Notes: a model not told the origin generated them from the sequence alone. DNA of 64,000 nt from Flaviflexus equikiangi (GCF_014069875.1 NZ_CP059676.1:744001-808000), one strand, 5' to 3'. Shown: positions 41,685 to 51,801, numbered from the stretch's first letter. Made by a program: numbers and translations.

Positions 41685-43105
41685 AGCTACACACGCTCAG
41701 TGCCCTTGGCCTGACGGTCGCGGGCGATGCCGAGATCACCGGTGTATCGGCCGACAATAGGGACGTGCGCGCCGGAGACCTGTTCGTCGGGGTGCCAGGA
41801 GATCACGTCCACGGCGCGAGATTCGCCTCCGATGCTCAAGCGAGGGGGGCGGTCGCCGTCCTGACAGACCCCGCCGGTGCGCAGTTCGTCCCCGACGGGA
41901 TGCCAGTCGCGATAGCCTCCGATGTTGCGGCAGTCCTCGGACGCGTCGCATCCGACATCTACGGAAACCCATCAGAGAGGCTGCGGAGCTTCGCCGTCAC
42001 GGGAACGAACGGCAAGACGACGACGGCCTACATGATCGACCACATCCTCACGCGCTGCGGGGCGGTGACGGGACTCGTCGGGACGGTTGCGCTGAGCATC
42101 GCAGGACGAGAGATCCCCGCCCGCCTCACAACGCCCCAACCGGCCGATCTGCAGCGCTTCCTGCACGAGCTGCTCCAAGCAGGCGGAACCGATCTCGTCA
42201 TGGAGGTGTCCTCACACGCTCTCGCCCAGCGCAGGACCGACCCCATTGTCTACTCCGTCGCAGGATTCACGAACCTCACGCAGGATCACCTGGACTATCA
42301 CGACACGCTCGACGACTACTTCGAAGCCAAAGCTCTCCTCTTCGAAGACACGAAATCCGACGCCGCCGTCATCTGGACCGATGACGACTACGGCTACCGC
42401 CTCTACGAGAGGCTCAGCAACGCCGTGTGGGTGGGGCGGATCCCACGAGAGGGCCGGGGCTGGCTCGTCGAGGGAGATGCGGCATTCACGCTGACGGGTG
42501 AGAGCCAGCACGTGTGCCACACGGGCCTGCCCGGAGAGTTCAACGTGGCCAATGCGGCACTCGCGGCCGCCATGGTCCTCGAAGCGAACGTGCCTGGGGC
42601 GGATGACGCCATCGCCGACATCACACCCGTTGTCCCGGGCCGCATGGAAGTCCTATCGGAGCGTCCCCGCGTTGTCGTCGACTTCGCGCACAATGCTGAT
42701 GCTCTCGAGAAGGCGATCACGTCGCTGCGCCACGACACGGTCGGAAGGCTCGTCACGCTGACTGGTTCTGCGGGCGATCGAGACGCACTGAAACGCCCCA
42801 TCATGGGGAGGGTCGTCGCCGAGCATTCGGACATCTTCTATCTCACCGACGATGATCCGCACAGCGAAGACCCGGAGAAGATTCGGGCCGAGATCCGTGC
42901 CGGCGCGGAAGGGCTCGTCGAGATCCGTGAAATCGGGGACAGGGCCTCCGCCATCACCGCAGCGATCCTCGACGCAGATGCGGACGACACGATCCTCCTT
43001 GCCGGGCGGGGACATGAGACCATTCAGGATGTTGACGGACAGCTCATCGAGCTCGACGATCGGGTAGTGGCGAGGGATGCTCTCGCACGAAGGGACAGGC
43101 CATGA
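41681..43105 (+). CDS. murE: UDP-MurNAc-L-Ala-D-Glu ligase MurE, probably not DAP-adding
   Basis: Adds the third stem-peptide residue to UDP-MurNAc-Ala-Glu in the cytosol. It is 474 residues with ATP motif TGTNGKTTT near residue 107, LTQDHLDYH, and DFAHNADALEKA. The specificity motif at residues 391-394 is DDPH. DAP-adding enzymes have DNPR there and the Arg contacts the DAP carboxylate. Lys-adding enzymes have DNPA or related forms. With His at this position, lysine or ornithine is more likely than meso-DAP, but which one is not decided. It overlaps ftsI and murF by four bases. Confidence 0.93.
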   Translation: MKLHTLSALGLTVAGDAEITGVSADNRDVRAGDLFVGVPGDHVHGARFASDAQARGAVAVLTDPAGAQFVPDGMPVAIASDVAAVLGRVASDIYGNPSERLRSFAVTGTNGKTTTAYMIDHILTRCGAVTGLVGTVALSIAGREIPARLTTPQPADLQRFLHELLQAGGTDLVMEVSSHALAQRRTDPIVYSVAGFTNLTQDHLDYHDTLDDYFEAKALLFEDTKSDAAVIWTDDDYGYRLYERLSNAVWVGRIPREGRGWLVEGDAAFTLTGESQHVCHTGLPGEFNVANAALAAAMVLEANVPGADDAIADITPVVPGRMEVLSERPRVVVDFAHNADALEKAITSLRHDTVGRLVTLTGSAGDRDALKRPIMGRVVAEHSDIFYLTDDDPHSEDPEKIRAEIRAGAEGLVEIREIGDRASAITAAILDADADDTILLAGRGHETIQDVDGQLIELDDRVVARDALARRDRP

Positions 43106-44493
43106 TTCCATCCACACTCAGGCAGGCCGCACAGGACGCGAACGGTGTCCTCCTGGCCGAAGGCAGCGGTGACCATCTCCTGACAGCCGTGACGATCGAT
43201 TCCCGCTCTATTGACGGCGGGGAGCTCTTCGTCGCGATCCCCGGTGAACGCGTCAACGGCCACGACTATGCGAAAGCGGCCCTCGACTCGGGGGCAGGAG
43301 CCGTCCTCATCGACGACGTGGAGCGGGCCCTAGCGACCGGCGCCGATCCCACCCGCCTCATTCACGTCGCCTCCACCCAGGACAGTCTCGGCCTGCTCGC
43401 GAAAGCGAACCTTGTCCGCGTGAGAGAACGCGGCAATCCGCTCGTCGTCGGAGTGACAGGATCTGTCGGGAAGACGACCACGAAAGACCTCCTGGCAACC
43501 ATCCTCTCGAGCAGAGGCCCCATCATCGCGCCCCCGGGATCGTTCAACAATGAGCTCGGCCTGCCGTTGACGGTGCTGCGTGCCGACGAGAACACGGCAA
43601 CGCTCGTGCTGGAGATGGGAGCAGACAGGATCGGCAATCTCGAACACCTGACCACGATTGCGCCGCTGGACATCGGCGTCGTCCTTGCCGTGGCACGCGC
43701 CCATCTGGGCGAGTTCGGCGGCATCGAGAACGTTGCTCGAGCGAAATCCGAGCTGGTTGCCGGCATACGACCCCACGGCACGGCCATCCTCAACGCCGAC
43801 GATCACCGCGTTGCCGCCATGGCCGCCATGGCGGACACGGTCGTGACCTTCTCCCGGAACGGCAACGGCGACGTCTACGCCTCCGACATCTCCCTGACGG
43901 ACGAGGGGAAGCCAACCTTCACCCTCCACAGCGGGGACGAGACGGCCCGAGTGGATCTCGGCCTCGTCGGCGAACACCACGTCGCCAATGCTCTCGCAGC
44001 CGCCACCGTCGGCCTCGTGGCGGGCCTTCCCATCGACCAGATCGCGGCCAGCATGGCGAACCTCGGTGCGGCGTCCCCACATCGCATGGACGTGTGGCGG
44101 GCCGGCCGGCTCACCGTGATCGACGACTCCTACAACGCTAATCCTGATTCGATGAGGGCAGGCCTCGATGCTCTCTCCCGAATGGCGAATGGTGGGCCCT
44201 CGCTCGCGGTGCTCGGAGCCATGCTCGAACTCGGGGAGGATTCCGATCGGGAGCATCGTGCGATCGGAGAATCGATGGCAGCGCTCGGCATCGACAGACT
44301 GATGAGCATCAGTGCACCGGCGCTCGCGGAGGGTGCCCGGCGCGTCGGGGTGGAGACGATCGAGCTCGAGTCGATCGATGATGCATGGCACGTCCTTCGC
44401 GATGAGGAGCTGACTGGCACTATCCTGTTGAAAGGCTCGAACGGTTCACGGATCTGGCAGCTTGCCGATCGTTTGAAGGAGGATCTGTGCTAG
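43102..44493 (+). CDS. murF: UDP-MurNAc-tripeptide--D-Ala-D-Ala ligase
   Basis: Adds D-Ala-D-Ala to complete the UDP-MurNAc pentapeptide. It is 463 residues with ATP motif GVTGSVGKTTTK near residue 116, MGADRIGNLEHL and DDSYNANPDSMRAGL as family blocks. The start overlaps murE by four bases (ATGA). The end runs into the mraY start. Confidence 0.95.
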   Translation: MIPSTLRQAAQDANGVLLAEGSGDHLLTAVTIDSRSIDGGELFVAIPGERVNGHDYAKAALDSGAGAVLIDDVERALATGADPTRLIHVASTQDSLGLLAKANLVRVRERGNPLVVGVTGSVGKTTTKDLLATILSSRGPIIAPPGSFNNELGLPLTVLRADENTATLVLEMGADRIGNLEHLTTIAPLDIGVVLAVARAHLGEFGGIENVARAKSELVAGIRPHGTAILNADDHRVAAMAAMADTVVTFSRNGNGDVYASDISLTDEGKPTFTLHSGDETARVDLGLVGEHHVANALAAATVGLVAGLPIDQIAASMANLGAASPHRMDVWRAGRLTVIDDSYNANPDSMRAGLDALSRMANGGPSLAVLGAMLELGEDSDREHRAIGESMAALGIDRLMSISAPALAEGARRVGVETIELESIDDAWHVLRDEELTGTILLKGSNGSRIWQLADRLKEDLC

Positions 44494-45572
44494 GCATCAT
44501 GGTGGCCATGGGAGTGGCCATGATTATCTCCCTTCTCGGCACACCCCTCTTCATCAGAGTCCTGGTCAAGAAGCAGTACGGCCAGTTCATCCGCCAGGAC
44601 GGTCCGACCTCCCATCTGACGAAGCGCGGCACGCCCACCATGGGCGGCGTCGTCATCATCCTCTCGACCGTGCTTGCCTATGCCATCGCCAATATCGTTG
44701 CCGGCCGCATGCCCGGAGCATCGGGCTGGCTTCTCATCTTCCTCATGGTCGGTATGGGAGCGATCGGCTTCGCCGACGACTACATCAAGATTTCGAACCA
44801 GCGATCCCTGGGCTTGAGTCCGCTCGGCAAGTTCGTGGGGCAGGCGCTGATCGGTGTCCTGTTCGCCGTTCTCGCGCTCCAGTTCCGCAACGACGACTAC
44901 CGCACGCCGGCATCGATGCGGATCTCTTTCGTGCGCGACACGGATCTGTCCCTTGCCTTCTGGGGTGCGGGAATCGGTCTCGTCCTGTTCGTCCTGTGGG
45001 CGAATTTCCTCATCACGGCGTGGTCGAATGCCGTGAACCTGACGGATGGTCTCGATGGTCTGGCAACCGGCGCATCGATGATCGCTTTCGGCGCTTACAC
45101 GATCATCACGATCTGGCAGTCGAATCAGTCCTGCCTCTCCATCCTCGATCCCTCGACAGGCTGCTATGAGGTGCGCGATCCGCGTGACCTCGCGATGATC
45201 TCCGCAGCCATCGTCGGAGCCTGTTTCGGCTTCCTCTGGTGGAATGCGTCCCCGGCCCAGATCTTCATGGGAGACACGGGATCGCTCGCGCTCGGCGCGG
45301 CCTTCGCCGGCCTCTCCATTCTTTCCCGCACCGAGTTCCTCGCGATCCTGCTCGGCGGGCTCTTCGTCATCATCGTCATCTCCGACGTCATCCAGATCGG
45401 CGTCTTCAAGCTGACGAAGAAACGCGTGTTCAGGATGGCGCCGCTCCATCACCACTTCGAGCTGAAAGGCTGGGGCGAAGTGACGATCGTGATCCGATTC
45501 TGGATCATCGCCGCCCTGTTCGCCACGCTCGGCGGCGGGCTCTTCTACACGGAATGGCTGGCGCTCCAATGA
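44487..45572 (+). CDS. mraY: Phospho-MurNAc-pentapeptide-transferase MraY
   Basis: The integral membrane enzyme that makes lipid I from UDP-MurNAc-pentapeptide and undecaprenyl phosphate. It is 361 residues with about ten helices. Catalytic and Mg2+ residues are in GFADDYIK, NLTDGLDGLA and FMGDTGSLALG, and the MAPLHHHFE histidine loop is near the C-terminus. GTG 44487 has AAGGAGG at good spacing and overlaps murF by seven bases. Confidence 0.96.
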   Translation: MLGIMVAMGVAMIISLLGTPLFIRVLVKKQYGQFIRQDGPTSHLTKRGTPTMGGVVIILSTVLAYAIANIVAGRMPGASGWLLIFLMVGMGAIGFADDYIKISNQRSLGLSPLGKFVGQALIGVLFAVLALQFRNDDYRTPASMRISFVRDTDLSLAFWGAGIGLVLFVLWANFLITAWSNAVNLTDGLDGLATGASMIAFGAYTIITIWQSNQSCLSILDPSTGCYEVRDPRDLAMISAAIVGACFGFLWWNASPAQIFMGDTGSLALGAAFAGLSILSRTEFLAILLGGLFVIIVISDVIQIGVFKLTKKRVFRMAPLHHHFELKGWGEVTIVIRFWIIAALFATLGGGLFYTEWLALQ

Positions 45573-46981
45573 GATACACGGAGCGCGTGACCGAATTGGA
45601 TGGGGCACGGATAGCCGTCGTCGGCATGGGGGTGTCCGGCCAGGCCGCTGCTGCGGCCCTCGAATCGTACGCCGATGCGACCGTCTCGACGTGGGACGGC
45701 AGGGGAGACGATGCTGGCGCGAGACTGCTGACACCGGAAGCCCTGCTCGACTGGTACCCGGATATCGTCGTCGTCTCGCCCGGCCTGCCGGCCGTGGGCG
45801 ATGTTCACGAAGCCCTGCACGCCAGATCGATCCCAGCATGGTCAGAGGTCGAGCTGGCGTGGCGCATGAGGTCGCGCGACGAGGCAGGGCAGGCCGCTCC
45901 CTGGCTTGCCATCACCGGCACGAACGGGAAGACCACGACCGTCAACATGGTGGCTGCCATGGCCGCGGAGGCCGGTGTGTCCGCCGCCGCGGTCGGCAAC
46001 GTCGGCGACCCGATCGTGACGGCCGTGACCCGCGAGGATGGTCCCGACCTGCTTGCGGTCGAGCTATCGTCTTTCCAGCTCTACTCGACCTCCTCGATGT
46101 CGCCTCTCGCATCCGGCTGTCTCAACATCGCTGACGACCATCTGGATTGGCACGGCTCCCCGGAGTCATACCGGGATGCGAAGGCTCGCGTCTACGACAA
46201 CACTCGTGTCGCCTGTCTCTACCCGTTGGACGATCCCATTGTCGCCGCCATGGTCGAGAACGCTGACGTGGTGGAGGGTGCTCGCGCAATCGGATTGACC
46301 CGCGGCGTGCCCGCCCCGGGCCAGATCGGCCTCGTCGAGGACATGATCGTGGAGCGTGCTTTCGGACCGGAGCGCTTCACCTCCGCGAATGAACTGTTCC
46401 AGGTGTCAGACCTGGAGCACCTCGCGCACGGGGATCTGCCCGTGCACCTGTTGAGCGATGCGATGATGGCGGCGGGTCTCGTGCGCGCCGCAGGAGTCCA
46501 GCCCGAGTCCATCCGTTCCGCCCTACGATCCTTCGGTTTGGGGGCCCACCGTATCGAGACCGTTGCCGTCCGCGATGGTGTCACGTGGATCGATGATTCG
46601 AAGGCCACGAACGCTCATGCAGCCCGAGCTTCGATCCGCGCCCAGGAAGACGGCTCCGTCGTGTGGATCGCCGGCGGCGTCAGCAAGGGAGCATCGTTCG
46701 ACTCGCTGGTTGCCGACATTTCCTCGAAGCTCAAAGGTGTGGTCGTCATCGGAGTCGAGCAGGAGGGACTGCTTCGTGCATTGTCTTCGCAGGCCCCGGG
46801 CGTGCCCGTCACCGTGATCCCGCCCGCCTCCGCTACAGTCATGCAGGACGCGGTCAGGGCGGCCGGCCATCTCGCGGGATCCGCCGCGGTTGTCATGCTT
46901 GCACCCGCCTGTGCCTCGTGGGACCAGTTCTCGTCCTATGCGGACCGCGGCCAGCAGTTCGCCCACGCAATCCTGGAGTAG
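45569..46981 (+). CDS. murD: UDP-MurNAc-L-alanine--D-glutamate ligase
   Basis: Adds D-glutamate to UDP-MurNAc-L-Ala. It is 470 residues. The N-terminal Rossmann-like GMGVSGQAAA binds uridine, ATP motif ITGTNGKTTT is near residue 116, NIADDHLDWHG and DDSKATNAHAA are family blocks. ATG 45569 overlaps the mraY stop by four bases. Upstream in-frame extension into mraY is rejected. Confidence 0.95.
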   Translation: MRYTERVTELDGARIAVVGMGVSGQAAAAALESYADATVSTWDGRGDDAGARLLTPEALLDWYPDIVVVSPGLPAVGDVHEALHARSIPAWSEVELAWRMRSRDEAGQAAPWLAITGTNGKTTTVNMVAAMAAEAGVSAAAVGNVGDPIVTAVTREDGPDLLAVELSSFQLYSTSSMSPLASGCLNIADDHLDWHGSPESYRDAKARVYDNTRVACLYPLDDPIVAAMVENADVVEGARAIGLTRGVPAPGQIGLVEDMIVERAFGPERFTSANELFQVSDLEHLAHGDLPVHLLSDAMMAAGLVRAAGVQPESIRSALRSFGLGAHRIETVAVRDGVTWIDDSKATNAHAARASIRAQEDGSVVWIAGGVSKGASFDSLVADISSKLKGVVVIGVEQEGLLRALSSQAPGVPVTVIPPASATVMQDAVRAAGHLAGSAAVVMLAPACASWDQFSSYADRGQQFAHAILE

Positions 46982-46984
46982 AAG

Positions 46985-48208
46985 ATGAACGTCACCCTCA
47001 CGGCCGCGGACGAGCGGGCGAGAGACGCCGTTCGCCAGGCCATCATTCTCATCATCACCGCCACTCTCGTCCTCACAATCCTCGGTGTCGTCATGGTCTT
47101 CTCGGCCACGTCCGTCACGTCGATCTCGATGGCGGTCACCTATGACGATCCGAGTGCACGTTTCGCGGTCGCGCAGCGCCAACTCATTTTCGCTCTCGTG
47201 GGGCTCGTCTTCCTCCCGATCGCGGCACTGATCCCAGGCTCGTTCTACAAGAGAGCCGTCTGGCCGATCTATGGTCTCGGCATCGTCCTGCAGCTCCTTG
47301 TCCTCACCCCGCTCAGCCTGTCCGGCGGCGGAAACACGAACTGGATCTCGCTCGGCGGGGTCGTGCTGCAGCCGTCGGAATTTCTCAAGCTTGCCTCCGC
47401 TCTCTGGCTCGGCGTCATGCTGGGCCGTCTGAGCCGCGAAGACATGGCCAATCCGCGCACCGTGCTCGTCCCGGCGGGTGCCGGCGCATTCGCCTCCCTG
47501 GCGGCCGTCCTCCTCGGACAGGACATGGGTACGGCGATCATCTACGTCGTCATGTTCGCGGTGGCCTTCTACCTGGCGGGAATGCCCGGGAAATGGTTCG
47601 CCATGGTGGCTCTTGCCGTCGGCGTCGTCGGTTCCATCCTCATCGTGTCCCAACGGTCGCGCCTCAACCGTGTCATCGACTATGTCGAGAACATTTTCAT
47701 CACCCCGGACGCAGTCGATCCGACTCAGTCCGAGTACGCCATGTGGGCCTTCGGCACCGGCGGCATCGGGGGAGTCGGCCTTGGCGCCTCCCGGGAGAAG
47801 TGGAATTATCTGCCGGAGGCGCACAACGACTTCATCTTCGCTGTTGTCGGCGAAGAGCTCGGGTTCTTCGGTGCCCTTGCCGTCATCCTGCTCTACCTCG
47901 TGCTCGGCTACGGCTTCTACCGCATTGTCGCCAATCACAGCGAGACATGGGTGCGCTACGTCGTCGCAATGATCGCGATGTGGCTCGTCGGCCAGGCGGT
48001 GCTCAATATGATGGTCGTGACGGGAGTCCTCCCCGTCTTCGGTGTTCCCCTGCCCTTCATCTCCCAGGGCGGCTCCGCCCTCATCGCCTGCCTGCTCGCG
48101 GTCGGTGTGGTCATCTCCCTGGCCCTGCGCCAGCCCGGGGTCGCTCGGTCGATGAGACCGTCTCGCATGTCCTACAAGTCCACTGCTTCGCTGAGGAGTA
48201 CGCGATGA
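46985..48208 (+). CDS. ftsW: Septal peptidoglycan glycosyltransferase FtsW
   Basis: A SEDS-family polymerase of 407 residues with ten helices that works with FtsI at the septum. The catalytic Asp region is LLGQDMGTA (Asp near residue 182), and GGVGLGASREKWNYLPEAHNDF is the loop 7-8 hallmark. PLPFISQGGSAL is near the C-terminus. It starts three bases after murD and overlaps murG by four. Confidence 0.95.
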   Translation: MNVTLTAADERARDAVRQAIILIITATLVLTILGVVMVFSATSVTSISMAVTYDDPSARFAVAQRQLIFALVGLVFLPIAALIPGSFYKRAVWPIYGLGIVLQLLVLTPLSLSGGGNTNWISLGGVVLQPSEFLKLASALWLGVMLGRLSREDMANPRTVLVPAGAGAFASLAAVLLGQDMGTAIIYVVMFAVAFYLAGMPGKWFAMVALAVGVVGSILIVSQRSRLNRVIDYVENIFITPDAVDPTQSEYAMWAFGTGGIGGVGLGASREKWNYLPEAHNDFIFAVVGEELGFFGALAVILLYLVLGYGFYRIVANHSETWVRYVVAMIAMWLVGQAVLNMMVVTGVLPVFGVPLPFISQGGSALIACLLAVGVVISLALRQPGVARSMRPSRMSYKSTASLRSTR

Positions 48209-49299
48209 GAATCCTAGCCGCCGCAGGTGGCACTGCCGGCCACGTCAATCCCATGCTGGCCACCGCCGACCAGCTCATCGCCCGTGGACACGAGGTGATC
48301 GCGCTGGGGACAGCAGTCGGCCTCGAGGCTGACCTTGTTCCGGCCGCAGGCCTTGAACTTGTCACGATCGACAAGGTTCCCCTGCCCCGCAGGCCATCAC
48401 TCGATCTCCTGCGCCTGCCAACGCGGCTGGCCCGCACTGTCGGCACTGTCCGCACTCTCATCCGGGATCGCGAGATCGACGCGGTTCTCGGGTTCGGCGG
48501 ATATGTCTCAGCCCCTGCCTATCTCGCGGCACGACAGGCCGACATCCCAGTCATCATCCAAGAGCAGAACGCTCGTCCCGGCATCGCGAACCGGCTGGGG
48601 GCGCGATGGGCGAAGGGCGTCTCGCTGACGTTCGCATCGACGCCGCTGGCCGCCAAGCACGGCATGACCCGCGTGACGGGGCTGCCGCTGCGTGCCGAGA
48701 TCAGTGGGCTTGCCGCGGACAGGACGGATGAGGCTCGGAAGAGGTTCAGGCGGGAACGTGCCGCGGAGCGGTTCGGCCTCGATCCGGACGACATGATCAT
48801 CGTCCTCACCGGAGGCTCCTCCGGCGCGCAGCAGCTCAATCGGGCGTTCGCCGGAGCGGCGGATGTCCTCACCTCTCGCGCCCAGGTGCTCCACGTGACG
48901 GGACGCGGCAAGGAAGCCGACGCGGCCGGAGCGGCGGGTGACCGCTATCGAGTGCTCGACTATGTGCGTGAGATGGAGGAGGTGTATGCGATGGCGGACC
49001 TGGTCGTGACGAGAGCGGGCGCCGGAATGGTGGCGGAGCTGGCTGCTCTTGCGATTCCCGCCGTCGTCGTACCGTTAGCGATCGGAAATGGGGAGCAGTA
49101 CCTCAACGCGAAGTCCGCCATCGATTCCGGCGGGTTCCTCCACATCGCCAATGATGCTTTCACGCCTGACGCGGTGCGAGAACAGGTTGTCCCGCTGCTC
49201 GACCGGCAAGAGCTCGACAGACGATCGGCGATCCTCAGAGCCGCAGGAGTATCGGATGGTGCCGGAGCGGTAGCAGACCTTGTGGAGGGCGTACTATGA
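48205..49299 (+). CDS. murG: UDP-GlcNAc transferase MurG
   Basis: Converts lipid I to lipid II at the inner membrane face. It is 364 residues. The N-terminal loop GGTAGHVNPMLA is diagnostic, GFGGYVSAPAYLAA and IIQEQNARPG follow, and the UDP-GlcNAc site is TGGSSGAQQLN with the TRAGAGMVAE segment. ATG 48205 overlaps ftsW, and the stop overlaps murC, both by four bases. Confidence 0.96.
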   Translation: MRILAAAGGTAGHVNPMLATADQLIARGHEVIALGTAVGLEADLVPAAGLELVTIDKVPLPRRPSLDLLRLPTRLARTVGTVRTLIRDREIDAVLGFGGYVSAPAYLAARQADIPVIIQEQNARPGIANRLGARWAKGVSLTFASTPLAAKHGMTRVTGLPLRAEISGLAADRTDEARKRFRRERAAERFGLDPDDMIIVLTGGSSGAQQLNRAFAGAADVLTSRAQVLHVTGRGKEADAAGAAGDRYRVLDYVREMEEVYAMADLVVTRAGAGMVAELAALAIPAVVVPLAIGNGEQYLNAKSAIDSGGFLHIANDAFTPDAVREQVVPLLDRQELDRRSAILRAAGVSDGAGAVADLVEGVL

Positions 49300-50645
49300 C
49301 ATTCCATTTCATCGGAGTCGGCGGCGTGGGCATGGCGGCCGTGGCCGAGCTGCTCGCAGCACGCGGTCTGAGCGTCACCGGCTCGGATCGGGCAGCATCC
49401 CCCAATACGGCGCGTCTCGAACAGGCAGGCGTCACGGTCTATGTCGGGCACGATGCTGGGCATGTCGCCCCTGAGGCGACGATCGTCGTCTCCTCCGCCA
49501 TCAAAGACTCCAACCCGGAGCTTGCGATTGCCCGGGCGCGCGGCCAGCGTATCCTCCATCGGTCCGAGGCTCTCGCCTTGGCCGCAACGGGCCTCGACTT
49601 CGTCGCAGTCGCCGGTGCACACGGCAAGACCACGACATCGGGAATGCTGGCGGTTGCGCTCACGTGGGCGGGGGAGGATCCGTCCTACGCCGTCGGATCG
49701 ACGCTTCCCGGCGGCGCCTCCGGTGCCCGGCTCGGTGACGGGAACGCCTTTATCGCCGAAGCAGACGAATCCGATGGTTCGTTCCTCAACTACACTCCCA
49801 GCATCGAGATCGTCACGAATGTCGAACCTGACCATCTCGATCATTACGGGGATGTCGAGGCGTTCGAACAGGCTTTTGTCGAGTTCGCGGAGCGCAGGGT
49901 TCCCGGTGGGCTCCTCATCGCCTGCGGTGACGATGATGGTGCTCGTCGACTGGTCTCGGCCGCTGGAGGACGGACATGGTCGTACGGGACGGACGGCCTC
50001 GTTCCGGGAGTCGAGGCGCACGTGGCAGTCACGATCACGGGCCCCGCCTCGGCCACACTCGTGCTGGTGAGGGACGGTCGAGACATGGCACGCGCTGACC
50101 TGAGTCTGGCCGTGTCGGGGGAGCACATGCTGCGCAACGCGGCGGCCGCATGGGCGGCGGGGCTGGAGCTCGGTGTCGATCCTGGCCTCATGGCGCAGGC
50201 TCTCGGTACGTTCACCGGCACGGGCCGGCGGTTCGAACACAAGGGCACGATCGGCGGCGTCGAGGTGATCGACGACTATGCGCACCACCCGACAGAGGTT
50301 GCGGCAACCCTCCGTGCTGCGCGCGAGGAGGTCGACGGCAGGGTCCTCGTCATCTTCCAACCACATCTCTACTCCCGGACGAAGAACTTCGCGGAGCAGT
50401 TCGCCAAGGCTCTCGATCTTGCTGACAGCGTGGTCGTCACGGGCGTCTACGGTGCACGTGAGGAGCCGATGCCGGGAGTCGATGGGGATCTGATCGCTGA
50501 CCGGATGGTGCGCGGACAGTTCGTGGCGGACATGCACGAGGCGGCCGCCATGATCAGTGCTGAAGCCCGCCCGGGTGATCTCATCATGACGATGGGTGCC
50601 GGCAGTGTGACCACGTTGACGTCGGAGATCCTGGCGGCTCTGTGA
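49296..50645 (+). CDS. murC: UDP-MurNAc--L-alanine ligase
   Basis: First ligase of the stem peptide. It is 449 residues with uridine-binding GVGGVGMAAVAE at the N-terminus, ATP motif VAGAHGKTTTSG near residue 108, EADESDGSFL and DDYAHHPTEV. The order murG-murC-ftsQ is normal for Actinobacteria. It overlaps murG by four bases and ftsQ by four. Confidence 0.96.
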   Translation: MTFHFIGVGGVGMAAVAELLAARGLSVTGSDRAASPNTARLEQAGVTVYVGHDAGHVAPEATIVVSSAIKDSNPELAIARARGQRILHRSEALALAATGLDFVAVAGAHGKTTTSGMLAVALTWAGEDPSYAVGSTLPGGASGARLGDGNAFIAEADESDGSFLNYTPSIEIVTNVEPDHLDHYGDVEAFEQAFVEFAERRVPGGLLIACGDDDGARRLVSAAGGRTWSYGTDGLVPGVEAHVAVTITGPASATLVLVRDGRDMARADLSLAVSGEHMLRNAAAAWAAGLELGVDPGLMAQALGTFTGTGRRFEHKGTIGGVEVIDDYAHHPTEVAATLRAAREEVDGRVLVIFQPHLYSRTKNFAEQFAKALDLADSVVVTGVYGAREEPMPGVDGDLIADRMVRGQFVADMHEAAAMISAEARPGDLIMTMGAGSVTTLTSEILAAL

Positions 50646-51688
50646 GACCACCCAAACCGCCCAGGCGCACCACGGCCTCTCCCCGGCTCACCGGGGAGGG
50701 CGAGGTGCGCCCAGACGCGCCGTTGGGCAAGCCAGCCCGTGAGCCTGCCTCGCGCGATCTCCCCGCCCGAGATCTGCCCGAGAACCGGGCGGCCAGGGTG
50801 TCGAGACCCGTCCGCGATCAGAAGCCCGAGAGCACGCCCCCAGCATCGGACACTCCCGGTGCTCCGGCCCGAGCGTCGGTGGCGAAGCGGCGCCGCGAAC
50901 GTGTGCGGAAGGATCCGCCGCGTCCCCCCGTCGCCCCGAACAGGAAGAAATCCTCGGATCCCTATCCGCTCAGCGACCGCATCGAGATTCGGCGCAAGGC
51001 ACGGCGCAGAGCCCTCCTCATCCGTCTCGGTGTCGCCTGCGGCGCTGTCGCCGCCCTGGCATCAGTCGTGTGGCTGCTGTTCTTCTCGACGGTCTTCGCG
51101 ATCACGGCGGAGAACATCACACTCTCGATCTCCGACCCGGCTGACATTGTCGATGACACACAGGTCGCCTCGATCCTTGCCGCGACGGAGGGGACGCCGG
51201 TCCTCAGGATTCGTGCCGGCGATATCGAGTCGCAGATCGCCGACATCCCCGAGGTCGAATCGGTCACGGTCGAGAGCTCTTTCCCGCATGGCATCACAGC
51301 CACGATTGTCGCGCGCGAGCCTGTCGCCTGTGTCGGGGAAGGGGAGGCGTGCGAGGGCGTGGCTGCTGATGCGACACGGCTGCGAGTGGGCGATGAGCTT
51401 CGCGCGAGCCTGCCCAAGGTCTCGATGGATCTGGACTCCGAGCGCGCGGTCGAGCAGCTGCAGGATCTTCTCGACGCCATTGCCGCGCTGCCGCAGGATG
51501 TTCGTGCACGCGTGCAGGCGGCGTCGATCAACCCCAGCGGTCTCATCGAGTTCTCTCTCGATTCCGCGACGATCAAGTGGGGAACCTCGACGGAGAACGA
51601 GGCGAAGGCGCGGATTATCACCGTTCTTCTGACTCAGCCCGCGACGACGTACGACGTGACCGTCCCGGGCGCCCCCGTGACGTATTAG
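50642..51688 (+). CDS. ftsQ: Cell division protein FtsQ
   Basis: A bitopic divisome protein of 348 residues. The first 120 residues are cytosolic, Pro/Arg/Ala-rich and probably disordered. One membrane helix lies at about residues 131-152 (ACGAVAALASVVWLLFF), followed by the POTRA domain (VDDTQVASILAATEGTPVLRI, VESVTVESSFPHGI) and the FtsQ beta domain. GTG 50642 overlaps the murC stop. The cytosolic part is longer than in E. coli, as is common in Actinobacteria. Confidence 0.92.
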   Translation: MRPPKPPRRTTASPRLTGEGEVRPDAPLGKPAREPASRDLPARDLPENRAARVSRPVRDQKPESTPPASDTPGAPARASVAKRRRERVRKDPPRPPVAPNRKKSSDPYPLSDRIEIRRKARRRALLIRLGVACGAVAALASVVWLLFFSTVFAITAENITLSISDPADIVDDTQVASILAATEGTPVLRIRAGDIESQIADIPEVESVTVESSFPHGITATIVAREPVACVGEGEACEGVAADATRLRVGDELRASLPKVSMDLDSERAVEQLQDLLDAIAALPQDVRARVQAASINPSGLIEFSLDSATIKWGTSTENEAKARIITVLLTQPATTYDVTVPGAPVTY

Positions 51689-51716
51689 CAAGTTTTGCGA
51701 TCTGGCGTGTCGGTCG

Positions 51717-51745
51717 TTGATCGAGAGCGCTTTACTCCGTAACTT
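51717..51745 (+). promoter_or_regulatory. ftsZ promoter
   Basis: -35 TTGATC (51717-51722), 17-base spacer, -10 TAACTT (51740-51745). It gives ftsZ expression independent of the dcw promoter, with a roughly 50-base leader. Confidence 0.6.
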
Positions 51746-51801
51746 TTGCGCGAGGTTGGAGCCAAGAAACCTCAACCACGACTTGAGGTCCCGGAGGAAA
51801 T

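Noticed and set aside
46523-50651. Long minus-strand frames (471 and 563 codons) opposite murD-ftsW and murG-murC
   Set aside because: Shadows of conserved dcw genes; sequences are Arg/Asp/His-rich with no domain and no start signal.
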